From: Gluconobacter kondonii
GTDB lineage: Bacteria > Pseudomonadota > Alphaproteobacteria > Acetobacterales > Acetobacteraceae
Length of the DNA: 64,000 nucleotides
Direction of reading: 5' to 3'
Assembly: GCF_002723995.1 (NCBI RefSeq)
Contig: NZ_BEWP01000008.1
Location: 1-64,000, forward strand
The notes beneath the pieces were generated by a model. The model searched no databases. It was given only the letters and a program-made list of their open reading frames with translations, and was not told the origin of the DNA. Positions 33,498 to 42,916 of the stretch are shown here, piece by piece; positions within the stretch are counted from its first letter, which is position 1; each line of letters opens with the position of its first letter. The position numbers were made by a program, and so were the translations under genes.

Positions 33498-34415
33498 TCA
33501 GTAGCGTTCGGGAACGAGCATGGTCTCGGGCGTGGGTTCGCGCTCATAATCCGGATGGAATACCCGCTCCGGCAGCACAACTTCTGTGCGGCTGACGGGT
33601 TCGTAGGGCACGAGTGACAGGAAATGGGCGATGCAGTTCAGGCGCGCGCGTTTCTTGTCAACGGCGGGAACGACCCACCATGGTGCTTCGGGGATGCTGG
33701 AACGTTCCAGCATGACTTCCTTGGCCAGAGTGTAATTTTCCCAACGGCGACGGCTTTCAAGATCCATCGGGCTGAGCTTCCACTGCTTCAGCGGGTCTTC
33801 GATCCGGGCGCGGAAGCGTGATTCCTGCTCTTCGTCCGTGATCGAAAACCAGAACTTGATGACCCGGATTCCGCTGCGAACCAGCATGCGTTCAAATTCG
33901 GGAACGGAGCGGAAGAATTCTTCATAGTCTTCGTCCGTGCAGAACCCCATGACACGCTCAACGCCGGCACGGTTGTACCAACTGCGATCAAAGAGAACGA
34001 TTTCACCTGCGGCCGGAAGATGGGCCACATAGCGCTGGAAGTACCACTGCGTGCGTTCGCGGTCATTTGGTGCCGGCAGGGCGGCGACGCGGCAGATTCG
34101 GGGGTTCAGACGCTGGGTGATGCGTTTGATCGCGCCACCCTTGCCCGCAGCGTCCCGGCCTTCAAAGAGGACCACAATCCGCTCGCCACTGGCCTTGACC
34201 CAGTCCTGCAGCTTGATGAGTTCGCCCTGAAGGCGGATCAGTTCGCGGAAATAGGTGCGGCGGAACTCACGGTCCGCAGGATCGAGACCTTCGCCTTCAT
34301 TTTCTTCCAGAGAAAGCTCGAATTCTTCATCCAGGTCATCGATGATTTCGTAGCGCATGCGCGCCCGAGCCTGTTCGTCTGGCGAGAGACCGCCGAAATC
34401 GTTGTCCTGCGTCAT
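33498..34415 (-). CDS. ppk2: Polyphosphate kinase 2 family protein
   Basis: This 305-residue cytoplasmic enzyme has Walker A in VVLFEGRDAAGKGG (residues about 82-94), the lid module FDRSWYNRAGVERVMGF near 150 and the basic PEAPWWVVPAVDKKRAR region. These are diagnostic of PPK2, which moves phosphate between inorganic polyphosphate and nucleoside mono- or diphosphates. The N-terminal 60 residues are strongly acidic (DDLDEEFELSLEENEGEG). Which nucleotide is used (class I, II or III) cannot be read by eye. Downstream of it lies the acyltransferase gene on the opposite strand; upstream is a porin gene, also minus strand, after about 100 bases. Confidence 0.93.
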   Translation of the reverse strand: MTQDNDFGGLSPDEQARARMRYEIIDDLDEEFELSLEENEGEGLDPADREFRRTYFRELIRLQGELIKLQDWVKASGERIVVLFEGRDAAGKGGAIKRITQRLNPRICRVAALPAPNDRERTQWYFQRYVAHLPAAGEIVLFDRSWYNRAGVERVMGFCTDEDYEEFFRSVPEFERMLVRSGIRVIKFWFSITDEEQESRFRARIEDPLKQWKLSPMDLESRRRWENYTLAKEVMLERSSIPEAPWWVVPAVDKKRARLNCIAHFLSLVPYEPVSRTEVVLPERVFHPDYEREPTPETMLVPERY

Positions 34416-34516
34416 GAATGGTTTCCTTTGTCACCGGCTTTACAGGCCGTGAACAGAACCTTACCGGGCAAAGCGGAACCGATGTTTGAAACTTAATTGA
34501 AATCATAAAACCGGTT

Positions 34517-35974
34517 TTAGAAGGACGTGGTCATGTTCAGACCCAGAACGGCTCCTCGTGATGCGGATGCGGCGCCTTTTACCGGTTCCTGACCGCCCAG
34601 ATTCCAGAAATACTGAAAATCCGGTTGGAGGGTGACGTAATCGCGGACCGGAACCTGCCATGTCAGCTCGATATGGTTTTCCGGCACCAGAAGTCTGGCC
34701 GAACTGTCTGAAAGACGGATGACATCCCGTGCGTTTTCCTTGGCACGATGGCTAAAAAACCCTGTTCCCCAGCCGATTCCGATCACATCATTGGGGCGGG
34801 AAGGGACAAAGCCCTGAAAGGTCAGTCTGGCCTCCACCTCGGCGGTGAGACGGTTTCGGGTACCGCTGGCCATGGTGGCGCGTACGAAAGTGTTGATCGC
34901 CCTGACCGGATCGCCGACCGTCCGCCAGAGCGCCTGATCGAGCACGACATATCCCAGCCAGGTTCCGGAATGGTAAAAGGGCGTGCCGGTGCTGTCCGGA
35001 CTTCCCAGAAGGCCGCCCTGATTGTCGAAACGCGGGTCCGGAAAGCGGCCTGTATCGTACAGTCCGCCAATTTTCCATGTTCCCGGAAGGGCAGGGGCAT
35101 CCTTTCCCGAAAGGCTTTGTGCTGCATCGACCCAGAGCTGAGCTTCTCCCATGAAAAGAGTGCCGCCCTTTGTGGAAAAGGTCGTCCCTGACGGGTCGAT
35201 CCGTGTGGGGCTAAGAGTGCTGTAGAAGGGACCTCGGGTCGGATTGTCGTCCGTGATGGCGAGCATGAGGACGAGCGGGTAGGCGGGGGACCATTTGATT
35301 CGTGTTCCAACGGCGGACAATGGCCATGAGGGGCCGCCAGAATAGAGATTGCTGGACGTTGAAAGCGGCCAGCCAAAACTGGCATTCAGGAACAGGGACG
35401 CGTTCTGGCTGACTAGAAATTCTGTGTCCAGATCGATCGTTCCGACGCGGATATCCAGCCGGTTTCCGAAAAATCCCTGCCCGTACCAGAGTTCGAACAG
35501 ACGTGTCGTCCGGCCGGCGTCATAGCCACTGACCGGATTGAGGGAGCCAAGACGTTCTCCGGCCAGAGACCGTCCCCGGACCTGAATGGCGCTGATATTG
35601 AACAGCCCGTCATGCCATCCGAAGGCCCGACGTGTTTCCAGCAGAAGCGTTGCGGCCGTCATGCCGTCATAGGTCGGACCGGGATGCAGGCCGCCGGAAG
35701 CGAGGCCCCAGACTTCCTCGACATCCTGAAGATTAAAGCGGATCCCTTTCCTGCCCAGCCATGATCTTGCGCCGCCAACATCCCCGAGAAGTTCGGTGCC
35801 CGTATCTTCAGGGGGCAAAACAAAACCCGGTGCCGGGGAGGGCAGGGGAACGCCTGATGGCAGCACATCGGTGACGAGCGGCGCTGTTGCCGCCCGTGCG
35901 GTTCCGATCAGGAAAACCAGAGCAAAATATCGGCCTGTCAGCCGCAGAAACGAAGGAGAATGTCCTTCGGACAT
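34517..35974 (-). CDS. OprB-family carbohydrate porin
   Basis: This 485-residue outer-membrane protein has a signal peptide (YFALVFLIGTARA) and the OprB pattern: ELLGDVGGARSWLGRKGIRF at the start of the mature part, then GLFNISAIQVRGRSL and VGTIDLDTEFLVSQNASLFLNASFGWP. It ends in LNMTTSF with the C-terminal Phe used by the BAM machinery. OprB porins let glucose and other carbohydrates into the periplasm and are numerous in acetic acid bacteria, whose membrane dehydrogenases need high substrate flux. The neighbours PPK2 and PstS are phosphate-related, so a different solute is possible. No operon partner is coupled to it. Confidence 0.9.
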   Translation of the reverse strand: MSEGHSPSFLRLTGRYFALVFLIGTARAATAPLVTDVLPSGVPLPSPAPGFVLPPEDTGTELLGDVGGARSWLGRKGIRFNLQDVEEVWGLASGGLHPGPTYDGMTAATLLLETRRAFGWHDGLFNISAIQVRGRSLAGERLGSLNPVSGYDAGRTTRLFELWYGQGFFGNRLDIRVGTIDLDTEFLVSQNASLFLNASFGWPLSTSSNLYSGGPSWPLSAVGTRIKWSPAYPLVLMLAITDDNPTRGPFYSTLSPTRIDPSGTTFSTKGGTLFMGEAQLWVDAAQSLSGKDAPALPGTWKIGGLYDTGRFPDPRFDNQGGLLGSPDSTGTPFYHSGTWLGYVVLDQALWRTVGDPVRAINTFVRATMASGTRNRLTAEVEARLTFQGFVPSRPNDVIGIGWGTGFFSHRAKENARDVIRLSDSSARLLVPENHIELTWQVPVRDYVTLQPDFQYFWNLGGQEPVKGAASASRGAVLGLNMTTSF

Positions 35975-36183
35975 GCCGGTATCCCGTCAGATGGAGGCGG
36001 ACAGGAACAGCGGTGGGAAAACCGGATCTAGTGCTCCCGCAGGGCTGGAGACGTGTGGAGATCGGCAATGACCCGGAACACGGTCTGGCAAGACGGTTCC
36101 CCTTCCCTGAGGGCGTGGACTGTCCGGACCATTCACAGGACGGGGAGGGGAAGTGAAGTGAAGTTATTATGACGTGGCAGAGT

Positions 36184-37179
36184 TCAGGGCCAGCCGGACA
36201 GGACCCTGTCTTTCACGCTCGTGGGCAGCGGTACGTAATCTAGATCCCGCGTTACGTCATCGCCCTGTTTCAGGCCGTATCTGAAAAATGCTTTCGTGGC
36301 GGCGGCTGCCGTCCTGTCTGTCGGATGGGCAGGCACGAGAACGAAGGTTGCGCTCATGATCGGCCAGGCCTGCGGCGCCGGGGCCTGAAGAAGATTCACG
36401 GCGTAATGGTCCGCGTGCGACCAGTCCGCGCTGGTGGCGGCACTGGTGAACGACGCTTTTTCCGGCGCAACGAACTGCCCTGCATGGTTTTTCAGCCGGA
36501 CAGTATTGAGCCTGTTCTGACGCGCGAACGCATATTCCACAAATCCTATGCCCCCGATGGACTGACGCACGCTGGCAGCGACCCCGTCATTGCCTCGCGC
36601 TTCCGGCCCATCACCCCACATCCCGGCTTTCCAGTCGGACGCGACGTTATGCAGATAATCCGCGAAAACATGGCTGGTGCCCGAGGCTTCCTCGCGGTGG
36701 ATGGGAAGCACATCCAGATCCGGCAGGCGCAGGCCGGGGTTCAGGGCCCGGAGACGTGGATCGGACCATGTTGTGATCGTGCCGTCAAACAGCGCGGCAA
36801 GTGTTGGTCCATCCAGTTTCATCTGGTTCGAAGCAATGCCGGGGACATTGATAATCACCACAATCGCGCCCAGTGCGGTCGGGAACTGATAGAGGCTGTT
36901 TGAGTCCAGCAAGGCGGCCGAGAGTGGGAGATCCGAGGCTCCGAAATCCGCACCAGAAGTCATGACGAGCTTTTGTCCCGCACCCGATCCGACGCTCTGA
37001 TAGGTCAGGGACAGGCCGGTCTGATGATGAAAACCCTCGCCCCATCCCCGGTAAAGCGGGGCGGCAAAGCTGGAGCCGCCGCCGGTGAGGTCAGCAGAAT
37101 AGGCCGTCGCGCAGAAAAGGACCCCAAGAACGCCCATCACGCAGCGCGCGATCCACTTGCCCCAGTGATACATGTTCAA
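36184..37179 (-). CDS. pstS: Phosphate-binding periplasmic protein PstS
   Basis: This 331-residue protein has a signal peptide (CVMGVLGVLFCATAYSA) and the PstS signature LTGGGSSFAAPLYRGW, followed by GSGAGQKLVMTSGADFGASD and HREEASGTSHVFADYL, where the phosphate-coordinating Ser, Asp and Arg of the family lie. It binds inorganic phosphate in the periplasm and passes it to PstCAB. No pstC, pstA, pstB or phoU gene is in the window, so this copy is an orphan or the rest lies elsewhere. In the minus-strand direction it follows the DyP peroxidase gene after 70 bases. The 209 bases between it and the porin gene hold no supported gene. Confidence 0.92.
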   Translation of the reverse strand: MNMYHWGKWIARCVMGVLGVLFCATAYSADLTGGGSSFAAPLYRGWGEGFHHQTGLSLTYQSVGSGAGQKLVMTSGADFGASDLPLSAALLDSNSLYQFPTALGAIVVIINVPGIASNQMKLDGPTLAALFDGTITTWSDPRLRALNPGLRLPDLDVLPIHREEASGTSHVFADYLHNVASDWKAGMWGDGPEARGNDGVAASVRQSIGGIGFVEYAFARQNRLNTVRLKNHAGQFVAPEKASFTSAATSADWSHADHYAVNLLQAPAPQAWPIMSATFVLVPAHPTDRTAAAATKAFFRYGLKQGDDVTRDLDYVPLPTSVKDRVLSGWP

Positions 37180-37249
37180 TCACGCTCCGCTTTATGGTCC
37201 GGCTTGTTTATCATTGCGGACAAGCGCGTGACCATGTCTCTTTGCACGA

Positions 37250-38179
37250 TCAGGCGTCGATATCGTCCAGATAATCGGCCGACGGAACAAAGAACAGCGA
37301 ACCCGTGACGGGACGGCTGTAATCCAGCAGACGGTCGTAATTTCCTGCCGGTTTGCCGACGAACATGTTGTGCAGCATTTCCTCCGTAACGGACGGGGAG
37401 CGGGCATAGCCGATGAAATAGGTGCCGAATTCGCCCTTGCCCGCCTCGCCGAACGGCATGTTGTCGCGCAGGATATCGACCTGTTTGCCGTTGCGCGTCA
37501 CAACGTTCAGGGCGTTATGGGCGTAAGCGGGTTTTGTTTTGTCATCGAGTTCGACATTGGAGAGCTTTTTGCGGCCGATGATCTTTTCCTGCATCTCGAC
37601 GGGCAGGGTGTTCCAGGCATCGAGATCGTGGAAATATTTCTGCGTGATGACGTAGCTTCCGCCTTTGAAAGCCGCGTCTTCGTCGCCGATGATGGCGGCC
37701 TCGCAGGCTGCGGAATTTTCCGGGTTTTCCGTGCCGTCCACGAAACCGATCAGGTCCCGGTCGTCGAAATATTTGAAGCCGTGGACTTCATCCACAACCG
37801 TGCAGACGGCACGCAGGCGCTCCATGACCAGCTTGGCCATTTCGAAGCACATGTCCATGCGGGTGGCGCGGATATGGAACAGCATGTCGCCGGGGGTGGA
37901 AACCGCGTGATGGACGCCTTTGATTTCCTGAAACGAGTGCAGTTCCTGTGGACGCGGGCCGGGAAAGAGCCGGTCCCACGCCGTTGATCCGAACCCCAGA
38001 ACGCAGGAAAGCTGCCCGTTCAGATCCCGGAAGCCGACCGTGCGACGCAGGCCGGAAAGATCCGCGCAGAGGCTGCGGATGGTCTTTTCCGCATCCGTGC
38101 CGGGATTGATGTTCAGGACAAGGAAAATGGCGGCGCGCGTCAGGGGGGCGGCAACGGGCTGGGGCGTAGCATCGGACAT
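37250..38179 (-). CDS. DyP-type haem peroxidase (YfeX-like)
   Basis: This 309-residue protein carries the GXXDG motif at GFVDG (145-149) with catalytic Asp148, and a likely proximal haem histidine at His221 in KPAYAHNALNV. The ending GTYFIGYARSP and MLHNMFVGKPAGNYDRLLDYS is typical of the bacterial cytoplasmic class B/YfeX subgroup. It has no Tat signal, so it should act in the cytoplasm or inside an encapsulin shell; no encapsulin gene is close by. Enzymes of this group use hydrogen peroxide to oxidise dyes, phenols or porphyrins, and the physiological substrate is usually unknown. It probably shares a transcript with pstS. Confidence 0.93.
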   Translation of the reverse strand: MSDATPQPVAAPLTRAAIFLVLNINPGTDAEKTIRSLCADLSGLRRTVGFRDLNGQLSCVLGFGSTAWDRLFPGPRPQELHSFQEIKGVHHAVSTPGDMLFHIRATRMDMCFEMAKLVMERLRAVCTVVDEVHGFKYFDDRDLIGFVDGTENPENSAACEAAIIGDEDAAFKGGSYVITQKYFHDLDAWNTLPVEMQEKIIGRKKLSNVELDDKTKPAYAHNALNVVTRNGKQVDILRDNMPFGEAGKGEFGTYFIGYARSPSVTEEMLHNMFVGKPAGNYDRLLDYSRPVTGSLFFVPSADYLDDIDA

Positions 38180-38330
38180 CGGAACAGTCTTTCCATCAGC
38201 GTGGCAATCTATGTCTGGCTGTTGATAGCGCGCGTCCTGTCAAACGAACAGGTTATGAAAACGGCCGATCCCCGTTTTGAAATACGGACTGCGTGCAGTA
38301 GTGTCCGGCCACAAACGAAAAAAGGTCATC

Positions 38331-38681
38331 ATGGACAGCAATCTGAAATGCCCGGTCTGCGGGTGCGAACATGTTTATCCGGACGGCGCGCTGTGGATGT
38401 GCCCGGAATGTGCGCATGAGTGGAACCCGACCGAGACAGCAGCGGAAAATGGCGCGGCGTCCGGCGAGATCCGTGACGCCAACGGCAATGTTCTGGCGGA
38501 TGGCGATACGGTTACGGTCATCAAGGATCTGAAGATCAAGGGCTCGTCCATGGTTGTCAAAGGCGGGACCAAGGTGAAGAACATCCGCCTGTCAGATGGC
38601 GGAGACGGGCACGATATTGCGTGCAAGATCGCCGGGATCGGGGCGATGAACCTGAAATCCGAGTTCGTCAGGAAAGCCTGA
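38331..38681 (+). CDS. yjdM: PhnA/YjdM-family zinc-ribbon protein
   Basis: This 116-residue protein starts at ATG 38331, preceded by AAAAAGG. The N-terminus is a zinc ribbon with two Cys pairs (CPVCGCEH and CPECAHEW) and the rest is the PhnA domain: [22 protein letters not shown] and [21 protein letters not shown]. Homologues are named after the phosphonate locus of E. coli but their function is not established. No phosphonate genes are nearby. Its 3' end overlaps the convergent SulP gene by 14 bases. Confidence 0.92.
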   Translation: MDSNLKCPVCGCEHVYPDGALWMCPECAHEWNPTETAAENGAASGEIRDANGNVLADGDTVTVIKDLKIKGSSMVVKGGTKVKNIRLSDGGDGHDIACKIAGIGAMNLKSEFVRKA

Positions 38682-40347
38682 CGGACGGCGCCGGGCCGTC
38701 CAGAATATCGTGGGCGGCTTTCAGTGCCGTATGTAGTTCCGGGTAGATATTCCCTGCCCCGAGGGCGGGTGTGATGTAATGGCGGTCCATGTCTGAGCGC
38801 AGATAGACGCTCACCCGCCCGAAAATCAGTGTAATCCCGCGCTGCTGGAGTTGCGCAATCAGGTCCCGCAGGTCGGCGGCGGCGGAATAGTCGATGTCCG
38901 TGACGGGGCTGGCATCGAGGACAACACAGCGGACCGGGTGCGGAGCATGGTCCACCAGAGCCAGAAGGTCCTGACGAAAGTGCGTCGAATTGGCGTAGAA
39001 CAGATCCGCGCAGAACCGGAAGACGATGAGGCCCGGAAGCGTTTCCAGCCCGTTCTTCGCGGGCAGGGCTTCCAGAATTCCTGTGCCTGCGGCCTGTTGC
39101 AAGACCACCGTATGCGGCTCGTAGCTGTGCCGGACATGGCGGAACAGCGAGAGCGCGATGGCGAGGAAAATGCCTTCCTCAACACCAACTCCGACGACCA
39201 CGGCGGCGGTCGTCATGGCCAGCCAGAACTCGCCCGGACTTTCCTGCCGGATCGCGCGCAGGCTTTTCAGGTCGATCATCCCGATGGCGACAGTAAAAAC
39301 GATCCCGGCCAGAACGCAGCGGGGCAGGGCTTCCAGCGGGTGTGTCAGAAACAGCAGGGCCATGAACGTCACGCAGGCGAACGTCATCTGTGCGATCTGA
39401 CTGCGCGCGCCGGAACGCACCGCCATCGCGGTCTGGGTGGGGCTGCCATTGACAGTGAAAGTACCACTTAAACCGGCAGCAATATTGGCGGCGGACAGCC
39501 CCAGAAGATCGCGGTTTTCATCAACGGTTTCATGAAACCGCTCGCCGAAGACCCGGGACGTTGCGGCACTCTGCGCGATGATGACGAACACGCACGACGC
39601 TGCCACGGGTAGGAGCGCCAGACACTCGTTCCATGAGACGCCCGGCAGGCCGAAATGCGGCAAGCCGCCCGCAACATGGCCGAGTGTGGGAACGCCGTGA
39701 TGCGGCAGGTTCAGTCCCATGCTCAGCGCGATGCTGCCGATAACGACACAAAGCCCGGCTGGCAGATGCGGGGCGAGGCGCTGTCCGGTCATGAGAACCC
39801 CGACCGCAAAAGCGGAAAGCCCGGCGACAACAAGGCTGGCCTGCGGGATCTGCCGAAGCGTGCCATACGCCTGAAGCAGCGGATTGTGCGCGTTGACGGA
39901 CACGCCGAGCATGTCGTGTAGCATCGCGATGCAGACCTGTACGCCCACACCGGCCAGAAACCCGGTGAGAACGGTACGGGACAGGAAATCCGCCAGAAAT
40001 CCCAGACGGAAGACCCGCGCCACAAGCAGTAAGCCTGCACAGAGCAGCGCCGTCATGCTGACAAGCGCCATGTAATGCGGACTTCCCGCCGGTGCCATCT
40101 TGCCAATCGCACTTGAAAAAATGGCTGCCGTTGCGGAATCGGCTGCGACAACCAGATGTCGGGAGGACCCAAAGGATGCGAACGCTACAAGCGGTAGCAG
40201 AACCGTATAAAGCCCTGTAACCGCGGGCATGGCCGCGATGCGCGTATAGCCCAGCACCTGCGGAATATTCACCGACGCCAGCGAGAGCCCCGCGATAATA
40301 TCCCTCCATTTCTGGCGTGGCGCTGTGGGTTGGGGCTGTGCTGACAT
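38668..40347 (-). CDS. SulP-family anion transporter with C-terminal STAS domain
   Basis: This protein has about 559 residues from ATG 40347 ([16 protein letters not shown]), preferred over an upstream in-frame start 27 codons earlier. The membrane part starts with [24 protein letters not shown], the SulP signature, and has about ten to twelve helices. The C-terminal STAS domain is seen as [20 protein letters not shown] and [19 protein letters not shown]. Family members carry sulfate, bicarbonate or dicarboxylates; the substrate is unclear. No sulfate-assimilation or carbonic-anhydrase gene is adjacent. It is divergent from the SDR gene (137-base gap) and convergent with the PhnA-like gene. 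Confidence 0.92.
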   Translation of the reverse strand: MSAQPQPTAPRQKWRDIIAGLSLASVNIPQVLGYTRIAAMPAVTGLYTVLLPLVAFASFGSSRHLVVAADSATAAIFSSAIGKMAPAGSPHYMALVSMTALLCAGLLLVARVFRLGFLADFLSRTVLTGFLAGVGVQVCIAMLHDMLGVSVNAHNPLLQAYGTLRQIPQASLVVAGLSAFAVGVLMTGQRLAPHLPAGLCVVIGSIALSMGLNLPHHGVPTLGHVAGGLPHFGLPGVSWNECLALLPVAASCVFVIIAQSAATSRVFGERFHETVDENRDLLGLSAANIAAGLSGTFTVNGSPTQTAMAVRSGARSQIAQMTFACVTFMALLFLTHPLEALPRCVLAGIVFTVAIGMIDLKSLRAIRQESPGEFWLAMTTAAVVVGVGVEEGIFLAIALSLFRHVRHSYEPHTVVLQQAAGTGILEALPAKNGLETLPGLIVFRFCADLFYANSTHFRQDLLALVDHAPHPVRCVVLDASPVTDIDYSAAADLRDLIAQLQQRGITLIFGRVSVYLRSDMDRHYITPALGAGNIYPELHTALKAAHDILDGPAPSVRLS

Positions 40348-40483
40348 GAGACGTGTTTTAGGCCTGCGGTCCGGATCTGTCTTCACAATGTTCCGGGGGA
40401 GGTTGGGTCCGGCTCGAAAATGGCTCATGATCTGTCAGATCAAGGATGGATCTTTCGTCCATGCAGCCAGAAGGAACAGGATC

Positions 40484-41215
40484 ATGACCCAGAGAGTAGC
40501 GCTCGTTACAGGTGGATCACGCGGCATCGGTGCGGCCATTGCGCTGAAGCTGGCGCAGGATGGCTTTGATATTGCCATTACTTACGCCCGCAATGAAAAG
40601 GCCGCGCAGAAAGTCGTTTCCGAAGTCGAAGCACTCGGGCGCCGTGCCGTTGCGGTGCAGGCTGATGGTGGCAGCGCAAACGGTAATATTGCGGCGATTA
40701 CGAAGACGCATGAGGCGTTCGGGCGTTTGGACACGCTGGTGTGCAATGCAGGCATCTATCCCTACGGCCCGATTGCTCAGATGAGCGTGACGCAGATCGA
40801 AGATGTCCTGAACCTCAACCTGCGCGCAGCGATGATCGAGACGGTTGAAGCTCTGAAATACATGACGACGGGTGGTCGCTTGATTTATATCGGCTCGGCT
40901 TTTGGCGAGCGCGCACCATTTCAGGGTATTTCACTCTATGCCGCGACGAAGGCTGGTCTGATCGGGTTTGCAAAGGGCGTGGCGCGGGATCTCGGGCCGC
41001 AGGGCATTACGGCGAATGTCGTCGAGCCTGGCCCGATCGCAACGGATCTTAACCCTGAAGACGGGAAGGGCGCTGCCGTCATCCGCAGCTTCACGGCTAC
41101 GGAATCCTATGGCAAGGTCAATGACATTGCCCGCACGGTGTCCTTCCTCGCCAGCCCCGATGCCTCTTACATCACTGGTGCATCCATTCTGGTGGATGGC
41201 GGCCTCGTCGCCTGA
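40484..41215 (+). CDS. Short-chain dehydrogenase/reductase (SDR)
   Basis: This 243-residue classical SDR starts at ATG 40484 after GGAACAGG. It has the cofactor motif VTGGSRGIG (9-17), a NAG motif in VCNAGIYP, the catalytic Ser in YIGSAFGE and the YAATK Tyr-Lys pair. The typical SDR ending SYITGASILVDGG is present. Lack of an acid after the second strand and an Arg/Asn in YARNEK suggest NADP preference, which is a tentative reading. FabG-like SDRs in acetic acid bacteria reduce many ketoses and keto acids. It is followed by the ArsC/YffB gene after 17 bases, probably in one operon. Confidence 0.92.
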   Translation: MTQRVALVTGGSRGIGAAIALKLAQDGFDIAITYARNEKAAQKVVSEVEALGRRAVAVQADGGSANGNIAAITKTHEAFGRLDTLVCNAGIYPYGPIAQMSVTQIEDVLNLNLRAAMIETVEALKYMTTGGRLIYIGSAFGERAPFQGISLYAATKAGLIGFAKGVARDLGPQGITANVVEPGPIATDLNPEDGKGAAVIRSFTATESYGKVNDIARTVSFLASPDASYITGASILVDGGLVA

Positions 41216-41232
41216 GACCGGAGACAGATTCC

Positions 41233-41607
41233 ATGTCCGTCACGATCTACGGAATCCCCAACTGCGATACGATGCGCAAGGCTCGCTCATGGCTGGCCGA
41301 GCACGGTGTTGCGGCTACCTTCCATGATTATCGCAAAGACGGAGTTCCGCAGGCGCGCCTGGAGGGCTGGGTTGCGAAACTGGGTTGGGAAAAGCTCCTG
41401 AACCGCTCGGGAACGACGTTTCGCAAACTGCCTCCCGAGCTTCGGGAGGCTCTGGATACGGACCGGGCGCTGGCGCTCATGCTGGAACATCCCGCCATGA
41501 TCCGGCGTCCTGTGCTGGAGGGGCCGGATGTGCTGCTGGTCGGGTTCCGCCCCGACGACTACGCAAAGGCTTTGTCCGGTCCTAGTGATCCAGACCAAGC
41601 GCCTTGA
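41233..41607 (+). CDS. ArsC/Spx-family thioredoxin-fold protein (YffB-like)
   Basis: This 124-residue protein has a thioredoxin fold with one conserved cysteine in IYGIPNCDTMRKARSWL, the form seen in YffB and arsenate reductase relatives, not the CX2C pair. The motif HDYRKDGVP, then LLNRSGTTFRKLP and LMLEHPAMIRRPVLE, complete the ArsC family pattern. YffB proteins are described as glutathione-dependent thiol reductases; arsenate reduction has not been shown for this subgroup. There is no arsenic operon around it. It overlaps the 3' end of the convergent regulator gene by 26 bases. Confidence 0.9.
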   Translation: MSVTIYGIPNCDTMRKARSWLAEHGVAATFHDYRKDGVPQARLEGWVAKLGWEKLLNRSGTTFRKLPPELREALDTDRALALMLEHPAMIRRPVLEGPDVLLVGFRPDDYAKALSGPSDPDQAP

Positions 41608-42499
41608 TTTTGCGGTGCAGTGTGGCGCGGCTCACGCCTAAAAGACGTGCGGCCGCGCTCACATTTCCACGGACTGTCCCAAGGGCGGAGCGGATCACCT
41701 GCGCCTCTGCCCGCCGGAAATTCGGCTCTTCCTGACTGTCGAGCAGAGGCAGGAGCGCCGGAAGGCCCGACAGTTCGCCTTTCGGCCAGTTCATATGCTG
41801 GCGGCTGGCATGGGTGGCGCCACGGATATGCCCGTCCCGATCCAGCGCAACCAGCATCGCCGAGGATGATGTCGACGGCCCAAGCGTCAGGATCATGTCC
41901 TCCCGGAAACGGTCGTGAAACAATTTCTCTTCTACGCGCCGGGCCGTTGTCTGGAGCGCATCCATTAGCAGCGGCGCAGCAGGCAGTACGTTCTCGGCTA
42001 CGAACGAGCAGGCATTGATGGCTCCTGCAAGTTCCCCGATGGAATTATAAACCGGCACGGCCATCCCGGTCAGCTTGCGGAAGCACAAACGCCAGTGCTG
42101 GTCGTGAACGACCATGACCGGGCGTTCCTCGCGCAGGCAGGTCCCAATCGCATTGGTTCCGGCATTGGCTTCATCCCAGACCGCGCCCGCCTGAAAACGC
42201 CACCGTCGGCATCCGCTCAGATTGCTGCGTTGCGTATGGCGGGAGAGGACGATGCCGGTAGGGTCGGCCAGCATGACCGTAAAATCCAGCGGGTCCACGA
42301 GCGTATGCAGGCGCTGCATTTCCGGCAGGGCGCTCTGGATCAGCCGCTGCGTGCGGCCGCTGACAAAGCGCAGTTCAGGCTGGCTGAGCACTTGCGTTTC
42401 CCAGCGTTCGGACGGGTCAAGATTGTAGTTCGTGGAGCATCTCGCCCAGGAATCCGACAGGCATGTCCGGGCAGCGGCAGCGGTCATCGCGCACCCCAT
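41582..42499 (-). CDS. GAF-domain Fis-type transcriptional regulator (AcoR-like, without AAA+ domain)
   Basis: This 305-residue protein has an AcoR-like N-terminal region (DSWARCSTNYNLDP, HTLVDPLDFTVMLADPTGIV and WDEANAGTNAIGTCL), a GAF-type sensor, and at the end a Fis-type helix-turn-helix (AQVIRSALGTVRGNVSAAARLLGVSRATLHRKIKAL). The central sigma-54 AAA+ ATPase domain of AcoR is absent: there is no Walker A and no GAFTGA, and the length is half of AcoR. It may therefore act as a simple DNA-binding regulator or antagonist that responds to a small molecule. It is divergent from the glucose dehydrogenase gene with 417 bases between, and may control it, but this is inference. Confidence 0.85.
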   Translation of the reverse strand: MGCAMTAAAARTCLSDSWARCSTNYNLDPSERWETQVLSQPELRFVSGRTQRLIQSALPEMQRLHTLVDPLDFTVMLADPTGIVLSRHTQRSNLSGCRRWRFQAGAVWDEANAGTNAIGTCLREERPVMVVHDQHWRLCFRKLTGMAVPVYNSIGELAGAINACSFVAENVLPAAPLLMDALQTTARRVEEKLFHDRFREDMILTLGPSTSSSAMLVALDRDGHIRGATHASRQHMNWPKGELSGLPALLPLLDSQEEPNFRRAEAQVIRSALGTVRGNVSAAARLLGVSRATLHRKIKALGLDH

Positions 42500-42916
42500 A
42501 GGGCAGGATAAGGCACCCGGTGCCGAAAACCTGTCGCAGTTCTGCGACAGGTGCGGCGCAGACAGTCACAATCGGGTGAGGGTGGAACCATACGGGATAG
42601 CCTGCGGCGAAGACATTCAGGAATGACGGGTTCTGGAAAAGGCGAAGCGTTGCGTATCGGGTGTGTTTCTTCGCAGGCCATCGGTAACGCAATACTCCTT
42701 TCTTTTCCGGTTCAGTGCTGTGGGTCGGAAGGGACACAGGCATGAAAGCCGGAGCTTTTGCAAGCGCCGGTCATTGCCGCTCCTGACGTACGAACAGAGC
42801 TGTCCCGTCCGTCACAGCCATGACGGAGCGCTAACGGTAACGCGTTCCGCCGATGATCAGGAAAAACAAATCATTTCAGAGAGAATGGTTTTCGTTTTTC
42901 GCAAGAACGAGGTGTC
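42500..42916. promoter_or_regulatory. Intergenic region between the GAF-Fis regulator and glucose dehydrogenase genes
   Basis: No convincing gene is seen in these 417 bases. A 108-codon minus-strand frame (42417-42743) overlaps the regulator gene in another frame and lacks recognisable features. The region should hold the promoters of the regulator (minus) and of glucose dehydrogenase (plus). A short perfect repeat, CTGTCGCA followed by TGCGACAG, lies at about 42530-42553 and could form a hairpin or a binding site. Confidence 0.4.

Noticed and set aside
42417-42743. 108-codon minus-strand frame upstream of the GAF-Fis regulator
   Set aside because: It overlaps the regulator gene by more than 80 bases out of frame and shows no domain or ribosome-binding site; kept as intergenic.
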